Below are positions 8,065 through 15,432 of a stretch of DNA of 16,850 nt, piece after piece. The notes beneath the pieces are model-generated. The model was given only the letters and a program-made list of their open reading frames with translations, had not been told where the DNA came from and ran no database searches. Source of the stretch: Bdellovibrionales bacterium (lineage in GTDB: Bacteria; Bdellovibrionota; UBA2428); the NCBI GenBank assembly GCA_018266335.1, contig JAFEAR010000234.1, positions 1 through 16,850 of the forward strand, in the 5' to 3' direction. The first letter of the stretch is position 1. Each line of letters begins with the position of its first letter. A program made the translations under genes and the position numbers.

Positions 8065-9135
8065 ATGAAAGGTCTCAGCACAATGTTATTGCCAATCTTC
8101 TTAGCCTTCTTCCTTCCCGCAGCCGAATGGACTCAGCCTATCGGTGGCCAGCCAAATCGACAACCTCACCTAGCTGCCCTAGGTAGTGAGATCGCGCTGA
8201 CATATGGCGCGGGCGATGCGATTTATTTCACGGGGTCGAAAGACGCCGGTAAAACTTGGAGTAATCCGGTGACAGTCGCTGAGCAGGGGAAACTGTCGCT
8301 GGGAATGCGGCGTGGGCCGCGGATTGCGATCACAAAAGACGCGATCGTTATTACAGCAATCACCGGAGAGAAAGGTCGCGGGGCGGATGGCGACGTGATG
8401 TCCTGGCGAAGCGTCGACCATGGGGCGACATGGTCTGCGCCCATGCGAGTGAACGACGTTGCCGCGTCGGCCAGAGAGGGCCTACATAGCCTCGCCGCGG
8501 GTGGCAGAAACATCTTGTTTGCTACTTGGCTCGATTTGCGAGAGAAGGAAACGAAGCTCTACGGTTCAGTCTCGAAGGATGGAGGCAAGACCTGGTCGCA
8601 AAACCGTCTGGTGTATCAATCGCCTTCTGGATCGGTCTGCGAATGCTGTCATCCAACGGCTGTTGTCGATAGTGACGGCGTGATCGGCGTGATGTTTCGA
8701 AATTCATTGGACGGAAATCGCGACATGTACCTTGTCAGATCCGCGGATGAGGGTACGACGTATGGAACGGCTGCGAAGCTGGGCTCTGGAAGTTGGAAGC
8801 TCAACGCGTGCCCCATGGACGGCGGCTCGGTCGTGCTGGGCCCTAAGGATTCGAGTGTCTCTGTTTGGCGGAGGGAAGGGAATCTCTATTTGTCCACTAG
8901 CTCTGACGAGACATTGCTCGGCCCAGGGAGACAACCTGTTATCGTTCGGACGGCAAAAGGAACCTTTGTGGCATGGACTGAAGGGAAGTCGATCCGATGG
9001 AAGGAGTCAAGAGACAAGAGTGTGAATACGCTTGACGAAGAAGGTACGTTCTTGAGTCTCGTCGCAATCCCCGATGGCGGAGTACTACTCGCTGGCGAGC
9101 GGGATGGAACTGTTTTTGTGAAGGCGCTGCCGTAA
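8065..9135 (+). CDS. Secreted sialidase-like beta-propeller (BNR/Asp-box) protein
   Basis: 356 residues from ATG 8065, chosen because it opens a Sec signal peptide (MLLPIFLAFFLPAAEW); the frame is open further upstream into the DUF411 gene and ATG 8083 is another possible start. Four Asp-box motifs of the S-x-D-x-G-x-T-W type occur at residues 58-65, 116-123, 170-177 and 226-233, which mark the blades of a sialidase-like propeller. A CECCHP cluster (192-197) gives a candidate metal or disulphide site not typical of true sialidases. Real sialidase activity is doubtful: no sugar-related gene is nearby and I could not identify the full Arg/Tyr/Glu catalytic set. The setting in a copper island points to a role in the periplasm connected with metal handling, but this is inference. 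Confidence 0.85.
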   Translation: MKGLSTMLLPIFLAFFLPAAEWTQPIGGQPNRQPHLAALGSEIALTYGAGDAIYFTGSKDAGKTWSNPVTVAEQGKLSLGMRRGPRIAITKDAIVITAITGEKGRGADGDVMSWRSVDHGATWSAPMRVNDVAASAREGLHSLAAGGRNILFATWLDLREKETKLYGSVSKDGGKTWSQNRLVYQSPSGSVCECCHPTAVVDSDGVIGVMFRNSLDGNRDMYLVRSADEGTTYGTAAKLGSGSWKLNACPMDGGSVVLGPKDSSVSVWRREGNLYLSTSSDETLLGPGRQPVIVRTAKGTFVAWTEGKSIRWKESRDKSVNTLDEEGTFLSLVAIPDGGVLLAGERDGTVFVKALP

Positions 9136-9200
9136 GAGCATGCCCGCATGGGAGCGTCATAGGTGCCGATTCTCCCGGCGATCGTCGGAAGCGCGGATGG

Positions 9201-9437
9201 ATGCTCCTGTCAGACGTACGGGAACCGAGCGATTATGTCGTCATAAGCGTATATGAGCGCGACCGCCGTCTGCTCGAATTCCTTGAAAATCTGGGCTTAC
9301 GGCCGGGCGGCGTTTTCCGGTGGCTCAGCCGAAACTACGATGAGACCATTGTGCTGTTAGTTGCGGACCGAACTATCCAACTAGGCGGACCCGCTGCTCA
9401 GTGGATCTGGGTGAAAGCATCTACCATACCTTCTTGA
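9201..9437 (+). CDS. FeoA/SH3-like domain, stub of a DtxR-type regulator
   Basis: 78 residues that match the C-terminal SH3/FeoA-like domain of DtxR/MntR-type metal-dependent repressors: YVVISVYERDRRLLEFLE, then LGLRPGG, a beta strand pair, and TIQLGGPAAQWIWV. The winged-helix DNA-binding and dimerisation domains that should come before it are absent. The frame stays open upstream into the propeller gene but encodes nothing like a helix-turn-helix. GGAAG at 9187-9191 gives a plausible ribosome binding site, so the stub could be translated alone, as in FeoA proteins. Either it is a real small FeoA-like protein or, more likely, the remnant of a truncated regulator at the right edge of the metal island. 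Confidence 0.65.
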   Translation: MLLSDVREPSDYVVISVYERDRRLLEFLENLGLRPGGVFRWLSRNYDETIVLLVADRTIQLGGPAAQWIWVKASTIPS

Positions 9438-9441
9438 ACTC

Positions 9442-9840
9442 CTAGGATCTTGCTTCTACAAGCGCTTGTAGGAGCAGGTTCGAGGAGTTGGATACAACCA
9501 CGGCAACGTGCATCGAACGCGCTGCCCGAAACGCTAGCGACGCAGACCTAACTCCGAGACTTGTATCAAGCGTGAGAAGCTCGGCTTCCTCATCGACCGA
9601 ATCTAGCCAGGATTCGTAGTCCTCGAAGCGGCACAACACTAAATCAAGAATCCTGTCGCCGGTGACCCCGAACGAAAGGACCGAGCCCTCCCGAAGTTCA
9701 AAAGCGTAAACAGATTCTTCATCTGGCGCCAACTCAAGCACCTCAATAATGGCGTCGGGCGTAACGAAAAGCGCCTCGCGATGCATCTCAGCAGTTGGCA
9801 CAAATTCGAGGAAGACGTCCTGCAAATAGAGCTCCTCCAT
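9442..9840 (-). CDS. Small acidic protein of unknown function, divergent from sigma gene
   Basis: 132 residues from ATG 9840, with GTG 9843 as a close alternative. No family recognised. The protein is acidic, without signal peptide or membrane segment, and alternates strand-like stretches (FLEFVP, IIEVLEL, VYAFEL, VLSFGV, HVAVVVS) with an Asp/Glu-rich middle (about 72-90), so it looks like a folded cytosolic protein. A G-run (9852-9857) in an AGGGGGG context may serve as ribosome binding site. The frame is open further upstream, but that would overlap the start of the sigma gene. An ECF-like promoter motif (9868-9894) lies just upstream and matches the one before the CHAT gene, which is the best evidence that it is real and belongs to the sigma regulon. 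Confidence 0.55.
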   Translation of the reverse strand: MEELYLQDVFLEFVPTAEMHREALFVTPDAIIEVLELAPDEESVYAFELREGSVLSFGVTGDRILDLVLCRFEDYESWLDSVDEEAELLTLDTSLGVRSASLAFRAARSMHVAVVVSNSSNLLLQALVEARS

Positions 9841-9867
9841 CACTACTTCGGCCCCCCTACTGGGTAA

Positions 9868-9894
9868 GACGCAAAGGAAAATTGAAACCTGACC
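9868..9894 (-). promoter_or_regulatory. Candidate ECF promoter for the small acidic protein gene
   Basis: Reading leftward, GGTCAGG (9894-9888), 16 bases, then CGTCTT beginning at 9871. This resembles the TGTCACA-N16-CGTC layout reported for ECF41-type promoters and shares GTCA-N18-C(G/A)TCT with the region upstream of the CHAT gene. It would start transcription near 9861, about 20 bases before the gene. Confidence 0.45.
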
Positions 9895-9930
9895 GGCGAA
9901 ATAAGAATCTCGAATTTGTCGGCTAGCCGC

Positions 9931-10524
9931 ATGGAGCAGCAAGAACCCTTGAGACCTCTGCCAGAGCTCAAACTGCTTGACGAAGCGGGCCAGCCGCTCA
10001 GCGAGCAGATTCACGCCATTTTCCTCCCATTGGAAATCCGATTTCGTTTGAAATTCAGGGCGATTGATGATGAGGCCGTCGTTAGAAACCTATTCGATCA
10101 AGCCGCACAGATATACGCGAAACAGGAGAGTTCCGGGCAACAAATCGACAAGCCGGAGGGCTTCGCCTGGAGAGTGCTATGCAATCTGGCAACCTCCGTT
10201 CTTCGCCGATCTGAAGAAAGGGTGATGAACGGTTCGGTCAACGGGCTGTCTGGTGAGCGGGTTCTCGTAGCGCTGTCTTCCGTCACTGGAACTCCCGATC
10301 AAATCATTAATCAGGTTTACGCTAGGGAGATCTTTGAGCAACTCAGCGAAAATGAGCAGAGATGCGCAACTCTGAAGACGATCGGCTTTTCCAGTCACGC
10401 GGTTGCCAAAGCGCTCAATATGACCACCGGATCAGTGGACAAGATGATGCAGAGAATACGGGATCGATTTCGTTCTCGGGGCGGTGGCGGTCAAAAGTCT
10501 GGCGACGGAGGTTCAAGTTCTTGA
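9931..10524 (+). CDS. ECF-like sigma-70 family RNA polymerase sigma factor
   Basis: 197 residues from ATG 9931; TTG 9916 is an in-frame alternative and neither start has a strong ribosome binding site. Region 2 spans about 28-95 (VVRNLFDQAAQIY, then PEGFAWRVLCNLATSVLRR, the helix that melts and reads the -10 element). Region 4 spans about 132-182 (LSENEQRCATLKTIGFSSHAVAKAL and a GSVDKMMQRIRDRFR recognition helix). Region 3 is absent, as in extracytoplasmic-function factors. The C-terminal tail is Gly/Ser-rich. The anti-sigma gene follows after 41 bp, so the protein is probably held inactive at the membrane. Its likely targets are the two matching promoter motifs upstream of the CHAT operon and of the divergent gene; it has no obvious copy of that motif in front of itself. 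Confidence 0.9.
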   Translation: MEQQEPLRPLPELKLLDEAGQPLSEQIHAIFLPLEIRFRLKFRAIDDEAVVRNLFDQAAQIYAKQESSGQQIDKPEGFAWRVLCNLATSVLRRSEERVMNGSVNGLSGERVLVALSSVTGTPDQIINQVYAREIFEQLSENEQRCATLKTIGFSSHAVAKALNMTTGSVDKMMQRIRDRFRSRGGGGQKSGDGGSSS

Positions 10525-10565
10525 GACAAGAGTTTGCGAAAGCGCCCTATAATTACTGAGGTTCC

Positions 10566-11246
10566 ATGCCGAAAGAGGATGAATTCAAGCCAATCGAGGA
10601 CATGCTGGCGCATGCGAACCCCAATCCCAATCGGGAGGGATGTCCGTCTCCGGCGGAGCTTGAAGAACTAGCTCTCCGGCGACGCGATGCCAGCGATCCG
10701 CTGTACATCCACGTCTCTCAGTGCTCGCCATGCTACTCAGCGATTCGTGATCTGCAGCGACAGCGCGGTGTGGCGTCGCTGAATTCGTCGAAAAGGGTTT
10801 GGACGTGGTGGGCTGCGGTTGCCGCGCTTCTTTGTATAATGGCTGGCGCGGTCTGGTTCGCGATGCGGACTCCGTCAAAAACGGTAGCGCCTATCGTGGC
10901 TCAATCGAGTGTGAATTTGCCTTCGACAATTCTGGACCTCCGGCCGTTTGCGACGGTACGGAGTGAGGAGAGTCCCAATGGGTCGACTCCTCTCGCCATG
11001 TCCCGTAGTCGTCAAAACGTAGTCCTGGTGCTGCCGGTGGCTTCCGCGGAAGGCGAGTACGCCCTAAAGCTGCTGGATAGTAACCTTTCGCCCCGAATGA
11101 CTTCCGCGCCGGTCGCGAAGCTAGCAGATGGCGTCACAAGCATTTCGACAGAATTGGATCTCACCCGCATTCCAGCCGGACGCTACACGCTCGCGCTCAA
11201 GCGTGAGCCCGAAGACTGGCGCTATTTTCCAATTCAGGTGCGTTAG
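10566..11246 (+). CDS. Single-pass zinc-finger anti-sigma factor
   Basis: 226 residues. The cytoplasmic N-terminus holds an H-x3-C-x2-C motif (His49, Cys53, Cys56) in a helical stretch, the hallmark of the zinc-containing anti-sigma domain that grips an ECF factor. One membrane helix follows (about 80-100, WWAAVAALLCIMAGAVWFAM). The outer part of about 125 residues is beta-rich, ending in LDLTRIPAGRYTLALK and a final strand, and looks like an immunoglobulin-like sensor domain. GAGG at 10558-10561 precedes the start. It is transcribed with the sigma gene and converges with the S41 protease gene with only 8 bp between stops. Presumably it releases the sigma factor when its outer domain is changed or cut; the signal is unknown. 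Confidence 0.82.
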   Translation: MPKEDEFKPIEDMLAHANPNPNREGCPSPAELEELALRRRDASDPLYIHVSQCSPCYSAIRDLQRQRGVASLNSSKRVWTWWAAVAALLCIMAGAVWFAMRTPSKTVAPIVAQSSVNLPSTILDLRPFATVRSEESPNGSTPLAMSRSRQNVVLVLPVASAEGEYALKLLDSNLSPRMTSAPVAKLADGVTSISTELDLTRIPAGRYTLALKREPEDWRYFPIQVR

Positions 11247-11254
11247 AACCTCGA

Positions 11255-12484
11255 CTATCCAAGGACCTCAATTGCCTTCGTGAGTGCGGGGTCTCTCCCG
11301 TCCAACAGATTATGGGGCATTGCCGACTGCTGGATGTCTGGGTCGACTCCTCGGCCTTCAAGCTTCGTGCCTTGCCACGTATAGTAGGCTCCGACCGGTA
11401 GAGCGACACGGTAACCGTGTCCGACCTTGAAAGAGCTTGCCGCTACCAGCTTGCCGGGCGTCTTTGTGCCAATCAGATGCGCCAGCTGGTACTCAGACGC
11501 GAACGCGGCCACCATCTCGCTCGCGCTAGCAGAATGCTCATTGACAAGCATTGCGACTCTACCGTGATGCGGTGCCGCGCCCAATCCCTCGGACGAGACG
11601 GCTACGGAGCGTCCCGCCAGTCCAAATTTGACGATGAGCGGAATTACTCCCCATTGGCTCGAAGGGATCTTGTCAAAAACCGGCAGTGCCTCTTTGGCTA
11701 TCCGTTTCTCTATTTGAGGCCTGCCTAGGCTGTAGCCAGCGCCACGTTTGTCTGGGCAGAGGAGGCTCATCAGTCTTAAGCAGCCGATTCCGCCGCCGGT
11801 GTTGCCTCGAAGATCGACGACAAGCTTCTCGGTCGCGAGTGCGGAGACGGCCGCGCTCATGTCCCGAGCAACGTCGATGCCGAGCATGCCGGGGAACATG
11901 CTCACGCGGACGTAGCCGGTGGTGCCGTTTAGCCTTCTGCTCGTAACAACCTGATCAGGAACAATAAGTGGACGCTTCTTGCTTTGCGACACTGGGACCG
12001 ACAATGTGACGGTAGCTGTCGAGCCATCGCGCTTGCGTACGACCGCTTCATGGTCCGTACCAAGAGAGAACGTAGCGGCGCCCGGAGGCACAATCTCTTG
12101 TTTGTTCAACTGGAGAAGCACATCACCTGGCTCGATGCCCGCGTTTGCCGCCAATCCTCCGGGATGGACATCCTGGAACATCCATCGCGTCCCATCGCTC
12201 GTTTCAGCTTTCAGAAAGGTAGCGGCGATAGCAATGCGTCCCGGACTTTTCGGTCGCGCGCCCTGAAAGAACCCAATGTGACTCGTGCCAAGCCGCTGAA
12301 GCATCTCGTTGACTCGCCGTTCGAATTCCTCAAGATCGGCGCTCGAAACAATCGCCCCTTCAGCCTCCTCGGCCACTCGGCCCCAATCGACGCCATTCAT
12401 GCACGGGTCAGCAAATTTGGCTGCGGTCGTCGCGACGACTTTCTCGAAGATCTCTCGACGCTGTGCTTCATTGAGCGATGTCAT
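11255..12484 (-). CDS. S41-family serine peptidase with PDZ domain
   Basis: 409 residues. An N-terminal helical domain (about 1-65) leads to LGTSHIGFF, then a PDZ domain (about 105-165; HPGGLAANAGIEPGDVLLQL) and the S41 catalytic core: GYVRVSMF, VVDLRGNTGGG, and NEHSASASEM with the expected nucleophile Ser320, 25 residues before Lys345 in IGTKTPGK. The 25-residue Ser-Lys spacing equals that of known carboxy-terminal processing proteases. No signal peptide is visible, unlike most of the family, and the strong TAGGAGG (12499-12493) next to the ATG argues against a longer start. That site overlaps the TAG stop of the CHAT gene, so translation of the two is coupled. It probably cuts C-terminal tails of specific proteins; the substrate is unknown. 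Confidence 0.93.
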   Translation of the reverse strand: MTSLNEAQRREIFEKVVATTAAKFADPCMNGVDWGRVAEEAEGAIVSSADLEEFERRVNEMLQRLGTSHIGFFQGARPKSPGRIAIAATFLKAETSDGTRWMFQDVHPGGLAANAGIEPGDVLLQLNKQEIVPPGAATFSLGTDHEAVVRKRDGSTATVTLSVPVSQSKKRPLIVPDQVVTSRRLNGTTGYVRVSMFPGMLGIDVARDMSAAVSALATEKLVVDLRGNTGGGIGCLRLMSLLCPDKRGAGYSLGRPQIEKRIAKEALPVFDKIPSSQWGVIPLIVKFGLAGRSVAVSSEGLGAAPHHGRVAMLVNEHSASASEMVAAFASEYQLAHLIGTKTPGKLVAASSFKVGHGYRVALPVGAYYTWQGTKLEGRGVDPDIQQSAMPHNLLDGRDPALTKAIEVLG

Positions 12485-12492
12485 TGGTTATG

Positions 12493-12499
12493 CCTCCTA
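12493..12499 (-). promoter_or_regulatory. Ribosome binding site overlapping the CHAT stop codon
   Basis: TAGGAGG: its TAG is the stop of the CHAT gene and its AGGAGG is the ribosome binding site of the S41 protease gene, eight bases before the ATG. The arrangement implies translational coupling and balanced production of the two proteins. Confidence 0.8.
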
Positions 12500-15088
12500 T
12501 TTATTGGTCATCACGGGCTCGGACCCTTCCCCGAACAAGATGAATCCGCTCCAGAGCTTAGGTGTGGCCGCTTTTCCGTATTTCCGGATCATCGTGAGCT
12601 TCGCCTGCTGCAACGCGACCGCCTTGGCTTTTCCACGCGCAAGCTCTTGATAGAACTCCTTCATCAGCGCCAGACTGAAGGTATCGTCGGCAGTCCAAAG
12701 ATTGGCAACAACCGCGCGCGCTCCGGACGCGAGAAAGGGGCGAACCAAGCTGGACACTCCGTCCTGCCCAAAAAGCTTTCCGCTCCCTGTATTGCAGGCG
12801 GACAACGTAACGAGCTTGGCCCGCAAGCGCAATTCAAGCACTTCTCTTGCCTGTAGGAACCCGTCGTCTTTCCCTTCTGGCCTCAGGGCCAGTGCGGAAC
12901 GCTCAGGGAAGCTGGAACTCAGCAATCCGTGCGCGGCGAAATGTGCGACTGCAAAGTCTCGAAGTGGGAGCGCCTTAATCGCCGACTCTGTCGCTTCGCT
13001 TCCCACGAGAAGTCGGTTTCCGGCATTTGACAGGGTGTCAACCGTCTGTTGTGCTTCCGCCTTTGCAGCCGGCAGGCTTGGCAAGCTTGTTCCATCGACG
13101 TCGTAGATTCCTCGCACGACTTTTCCAAACTCGGCTTTGGCTGAGATGGTTGGGGACTCTGGCGATGCGGCTATCGCGAGAACCGCTTTTCCCAACGCCG
13201 GTTGGGTCTGACGGCGAATGAGGTAGAGCGCGGTCGCGGACGGCGAGTAGGAAATCGCATGGGTTTGCAGGAGCTTGGAGCCAGCCGCGGTCGTGAGCAG
13301 TTCAAAGGGCAGTCGATTAAGTTCACCGTCCGCAACGACAATCAGCCGGGTCTTGGATTCCAGGCCCGGAACGCGAACCAATTCGGAGAGTTGAGTGGCC
13401 CCGGCAATTTCCTGCCCGGACTGGATTGCCTTCCAAGCATCATCCATGCTCTTCTTCAGCTGCGTTCGATTCGGGAGCTTCTGTATCGAAGCTCCTTCGC
13501 GGGTTACCACGAGAACAACCGACGTGGGATCGTCCAACACGTACTCGAGGAGCATCTCGTCCGGTCCTAAGCTTTGCCGAAGTTGCGGCAACCGAAGCAG
13601 GTTTCGTTTACCTTGGAACTGCCGGTCGCGATCAGCCTGCATGGACACGGCCATCATGTCTGACTCCGCCTGAAAGATCTGATCGAGCAGCTTCTGCCGA
13701 GCAGTTGGGCTCTTCGCTGACCACAGCCGAGATTGTAAGGCCGATATGCGGCGCTCTCCCTCCTTCGCGGCCCTCGTCTTGGCTTTTTCGCCTTGGCCTC
13801 TCCCCATCAGCAAATCTGTGATGGCCCGCCCGCGAGCTTGCTCGATGATGGAGAGGAGACGCTCAGGGCTGGACCCCATGCTGAGTTCCACGCGAACTCG
13901 CGCGAGAAACACCTCGTCCATCACTCCGACCAGCCGGGACTTGACCCAGGGGCTCCATACGCCAGCCAAGAGTCCTTCCGCGACTTCGCTCGCCTCCTGC
14001 AATAACGCCCGCGCTTCTTCAACTCGGCCTTGTCCGCGCTCACTCTCGGCGAACTTAGCCAGAAGCCGCGGTGTCAGAAGCCGCTCGCGCATCGTCCTGG
14101 CGGCTTCCACCCCGGCGCTAAAGGAATTGGCCGCGTCCTTCTTGCGGCCAAGGGCTATTTGGAGCCGTCCCAGGTCGAGATAAATTTGGGCGATGATTCG
14201 GTTGGCTGATGCGCTTCGAGCGAACCCTAGAGCCTCCAAGAGCTTCGCAACCGCTTCGTCTCGTAGCCCTGCGCCCTCAGCCAAGAGTGCGTCCTCACGG
14301 AGTAGTTCGGCTTGATATCCCAAGCTCTCGCGCTCTCGCGCCACTGTGATCGTCGTGGCCAGGAGTTCTCTCGCCTCTTTGGTCCGGCCAAGCTTTGTGA
14401 GCGCACTGACCTTGCCGGAGTAGGCCATCAGCGGGAAGCGCAACTCATCCACAGAACTGCCCGCGGCAAGCGCTCGATCAAAATACTTAAGCGCCTCCTC
14501 CGGTCGGCCGAACTGAATGAAGCCGGTCCCGATAATGCTCAGCCAACGAACCACAGAAGAGAGATCCTTTGCCTCCTCCGCCTTCTTCAGTGCACTGGCG
14601 AGCAGGAACAGCCCTTCGCTTGTTTTCCCTTGCAGCGCGGCGACCAGGCCCAGTTCGCCATTGGCCCGATTCACCCACATCGAATCGTTCAAACGTTTGG
14701 CGACTGCAAGCGCCTCTCGCCAGTCTTCTTCTGCCAGCACAGCATCGTAGTCCTCGTCGGTCTCACCCTTGATGACTAGGCACCTCAGACGGATTCGGTC
14801 GTCGGTCGCAGCCAACGGAGATTCCAGAATGTCAGCCAATTCCTGAGAGACTTCGGCGATGGAGCGGCGAGGCAACTCCCCGCGAATGCGTCCGAGCTTG
14901 GCGAGCAATGCATTGCGGGCATCGCCGGACTGGGTAAACCCTTTTTCGGCCTCAATAAACAACGGTTCGGCGCGGGCCCAGGCCCGAAGATCCGCCAATC
15001 GATCGGCCTTCGCCAATGCTTCAGCCGGGCCTTGCGCCTGGACCACAGAAGGGAGAAGTACCATCAATACAAACAGGCACACACGCAT
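12497..15088 (-). CDS. Secreted TPR-CHAT (caspase-like) protein
   Basis: 863 residues. GGAGGA (15099-15094) five bases upstream fixes the start. A Sec signal peptide (MRVCLFVLMVLLPSVVQA, cut before Gln19) is followed by about 380 residues of TPR-like helical repeats (for example the GRPEEALKYFDRAL unit), a helical linker with a coiled-coil look (about 415-500), and a CHAT domain (about 590-855). The caspase-type dyad is intact: His720 in HFAAHGLL and Cys765 in LSACNTGSG, with the typical RPFLASGARAVVANLW after it. TPR-CHAT proteins are proteases or dormant scaffolds in signalling and conflict systems, where TPRs sense a partner and CHAT cuts a target. Export to the periplasm is unusual for a defence effector. 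It is the first gene of an operon with the S41 protease and has an ECF-like promoter. Confidence 0.93.
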   Translation of the reverse strand: MRVCLFVLMVLLPSVVQAQGPAEALAKADRLADLRAWARAEPLFIEAEKGFTQSGDARNALLAKLGRIRGELPRRSIAEVSQELADILESPLAATDDRIRLRCLVIKGETDEDYDAVLAEEDWREALAVAKRLNDSMWVNRANGELGLVAALQGKTSEGLFLLASALKKAEEAKDLSSVVRWLSIIGTGFIQFGRPEEALKYFDRALAAGSSVDELRFPLMAYSGKVSALTKLGRTKEARELLATTITVARERESLGYQAELLREDALLAEGAGLRDEAVAKLLEALGFARSASANRIIAQIYLDLGRLQIALGRKKDAANSFSAGVEAARTMRERLLTPRLLAKFAESERGQGRVEEARALLQEASEVAEGLLAGVWSPWVKSRLVGVMDEVFLARVRVELSMGSSPERLLSIIEQARGRAITDLLMGRGQGEKAKTRAAKEGERRISALQSRLWSAKSPTARQKLLDQIFQAESDMMAVSMQADRDRQFQGKRNLLRLPQLRQSLGPDEMLLEYVLDDPTSVVLVVTREGASIQKLPNRTQLKKSMDDAWKAIQSGQEIAGATQLSELVRVPGLESKTRLIVVADGELNRLPFELLTTAAGSKLLQTHAISYSPSATALYLIRRQTQPALGKAVLAIAASPESPTISAKAEFGKVVRGIYDVDGTSLPSLPAAKAEAQQTVDTLSNAGNRLLVGSEATESAIKALPLRDFAVAHFAAHGLLSSSFPERSALALRPEGKDDGFLQAREVLELRLRAKLVTLSACNTGSGKLFGQDGVSSLVRPFLASGARAVVANLWTADDTFSLALMKEFYQELARGKAKAVALQQAKLTMIRKYGKAATPKLWSGFILFGEGSEPVMTNK

Positions 15089-15126
15089 CTCTGTCCTCCG
15101 AACGGCTTTCGCCGCGATTCTTCATA

Positions 15127-15153
15127 GATGCCTCAGGATTGAATGGTGTGACA
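15127..15153 (-). promoter_or_regulatory. Candidate ECF promoter for the CHAT-S41 operon
   Basis: Reading leftward, TGTCACA (15153-15147), a 16-base spacer, then CATCTA beginning at 15130. The -35 element equals the one reported for ECF41-type sigma factors and the -10 differs from CGTC by one base. Transcription would begin near 15120, giving a leader of about 30 bases before the CHAT start codon. Confidence 0.6.
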
Positions 15154-15320
15154 GGAATTGCGCTACTTAGATTGCAAAATCTTTCCATGCACAGGCTCTG
15201 CCCGTCTTTTTCCCGCCCTCGGGCGGCGCGGTCCGAACCAGACCAGGCCTTTTCAACATTTCAACAGCGTTACACCAGCCGACTACTGGTATACCCTACA
15301 GGCTCTATAGGCTAAAGAGA

Positions 15321-15432
15321 GCGCACGTAAAGTCCCGCGCTCCCGCACGCAAAGTCCCGTCCGTGGCCATCACTCAGCGCACGCAAAGGCCCGTGGAAAA
15401 TCAAGATTTCCACAGGCGCACGTAAAGTCCCG
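15321..15432. repeat. Four direct repeats of GCGCACG(T/C)AAAGTCCCG
   Basis: Copies lie at 15321-15337 and 15416-15432 (identical 17-mers), 15345-15359 (15 bases, CACGC variant) and 15377-15393 (CACGC and AAGG variant). The start-to-start distances are irregular (about 22, 34 and 39), which excludes a CRISPR array or a simple tandem repeat. Irregular multiple repeats of this size are typical of transposase-binding sites at the ends of IS21- or Tn7/Tn5053-like elements, or of a DNA-binding protein's operator cluster. No transposase gene or opposite end is visible here. Confidence 0.75.
15393..15413. repeat. Hairpin inside the repeat array
   Basis: Perfect 7-bp arms GTGGAAA (15393-15399) and TTTCCAC (15407-15413) with a 7-base loop, placed between the third and fourth direct repeats. 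No T-run follows, so terminator function for the metallopeptidase operon is doubtful. Confidence 0.45.

Noticed and set aside
9841..10014. Longer version of the small acidic protein (190 residues)
   Set aside because: The added N-terminus overlaps the sigma gene start and would lie across the candidate promoter.
11984..12856. 290-codon open frame on the + strand across the S41/CHAT junction
   Set aside because: It is antisense to two genes with intact catalytic motifs, and the product has Cys/His/Arg-rich composition typical of shadow frames.
14312..14779. 155-codon open frame on the + strand within the TPR region of the CHAT gene
   Set aside because: Antisense shadow with no ribosome binding site and no domain pattern.
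15213..15226. GC-rich palindrome as an intrinsic terminator
   Set aside because: The loop is only two to four bases and the T-run is on the wrong side for either strand.
15321..15432. CRISPR array
   Set aside because: Only four imperfect copies of 15-17 bases with spacers of 7 to 23 bases of unequal length and no cas genes.
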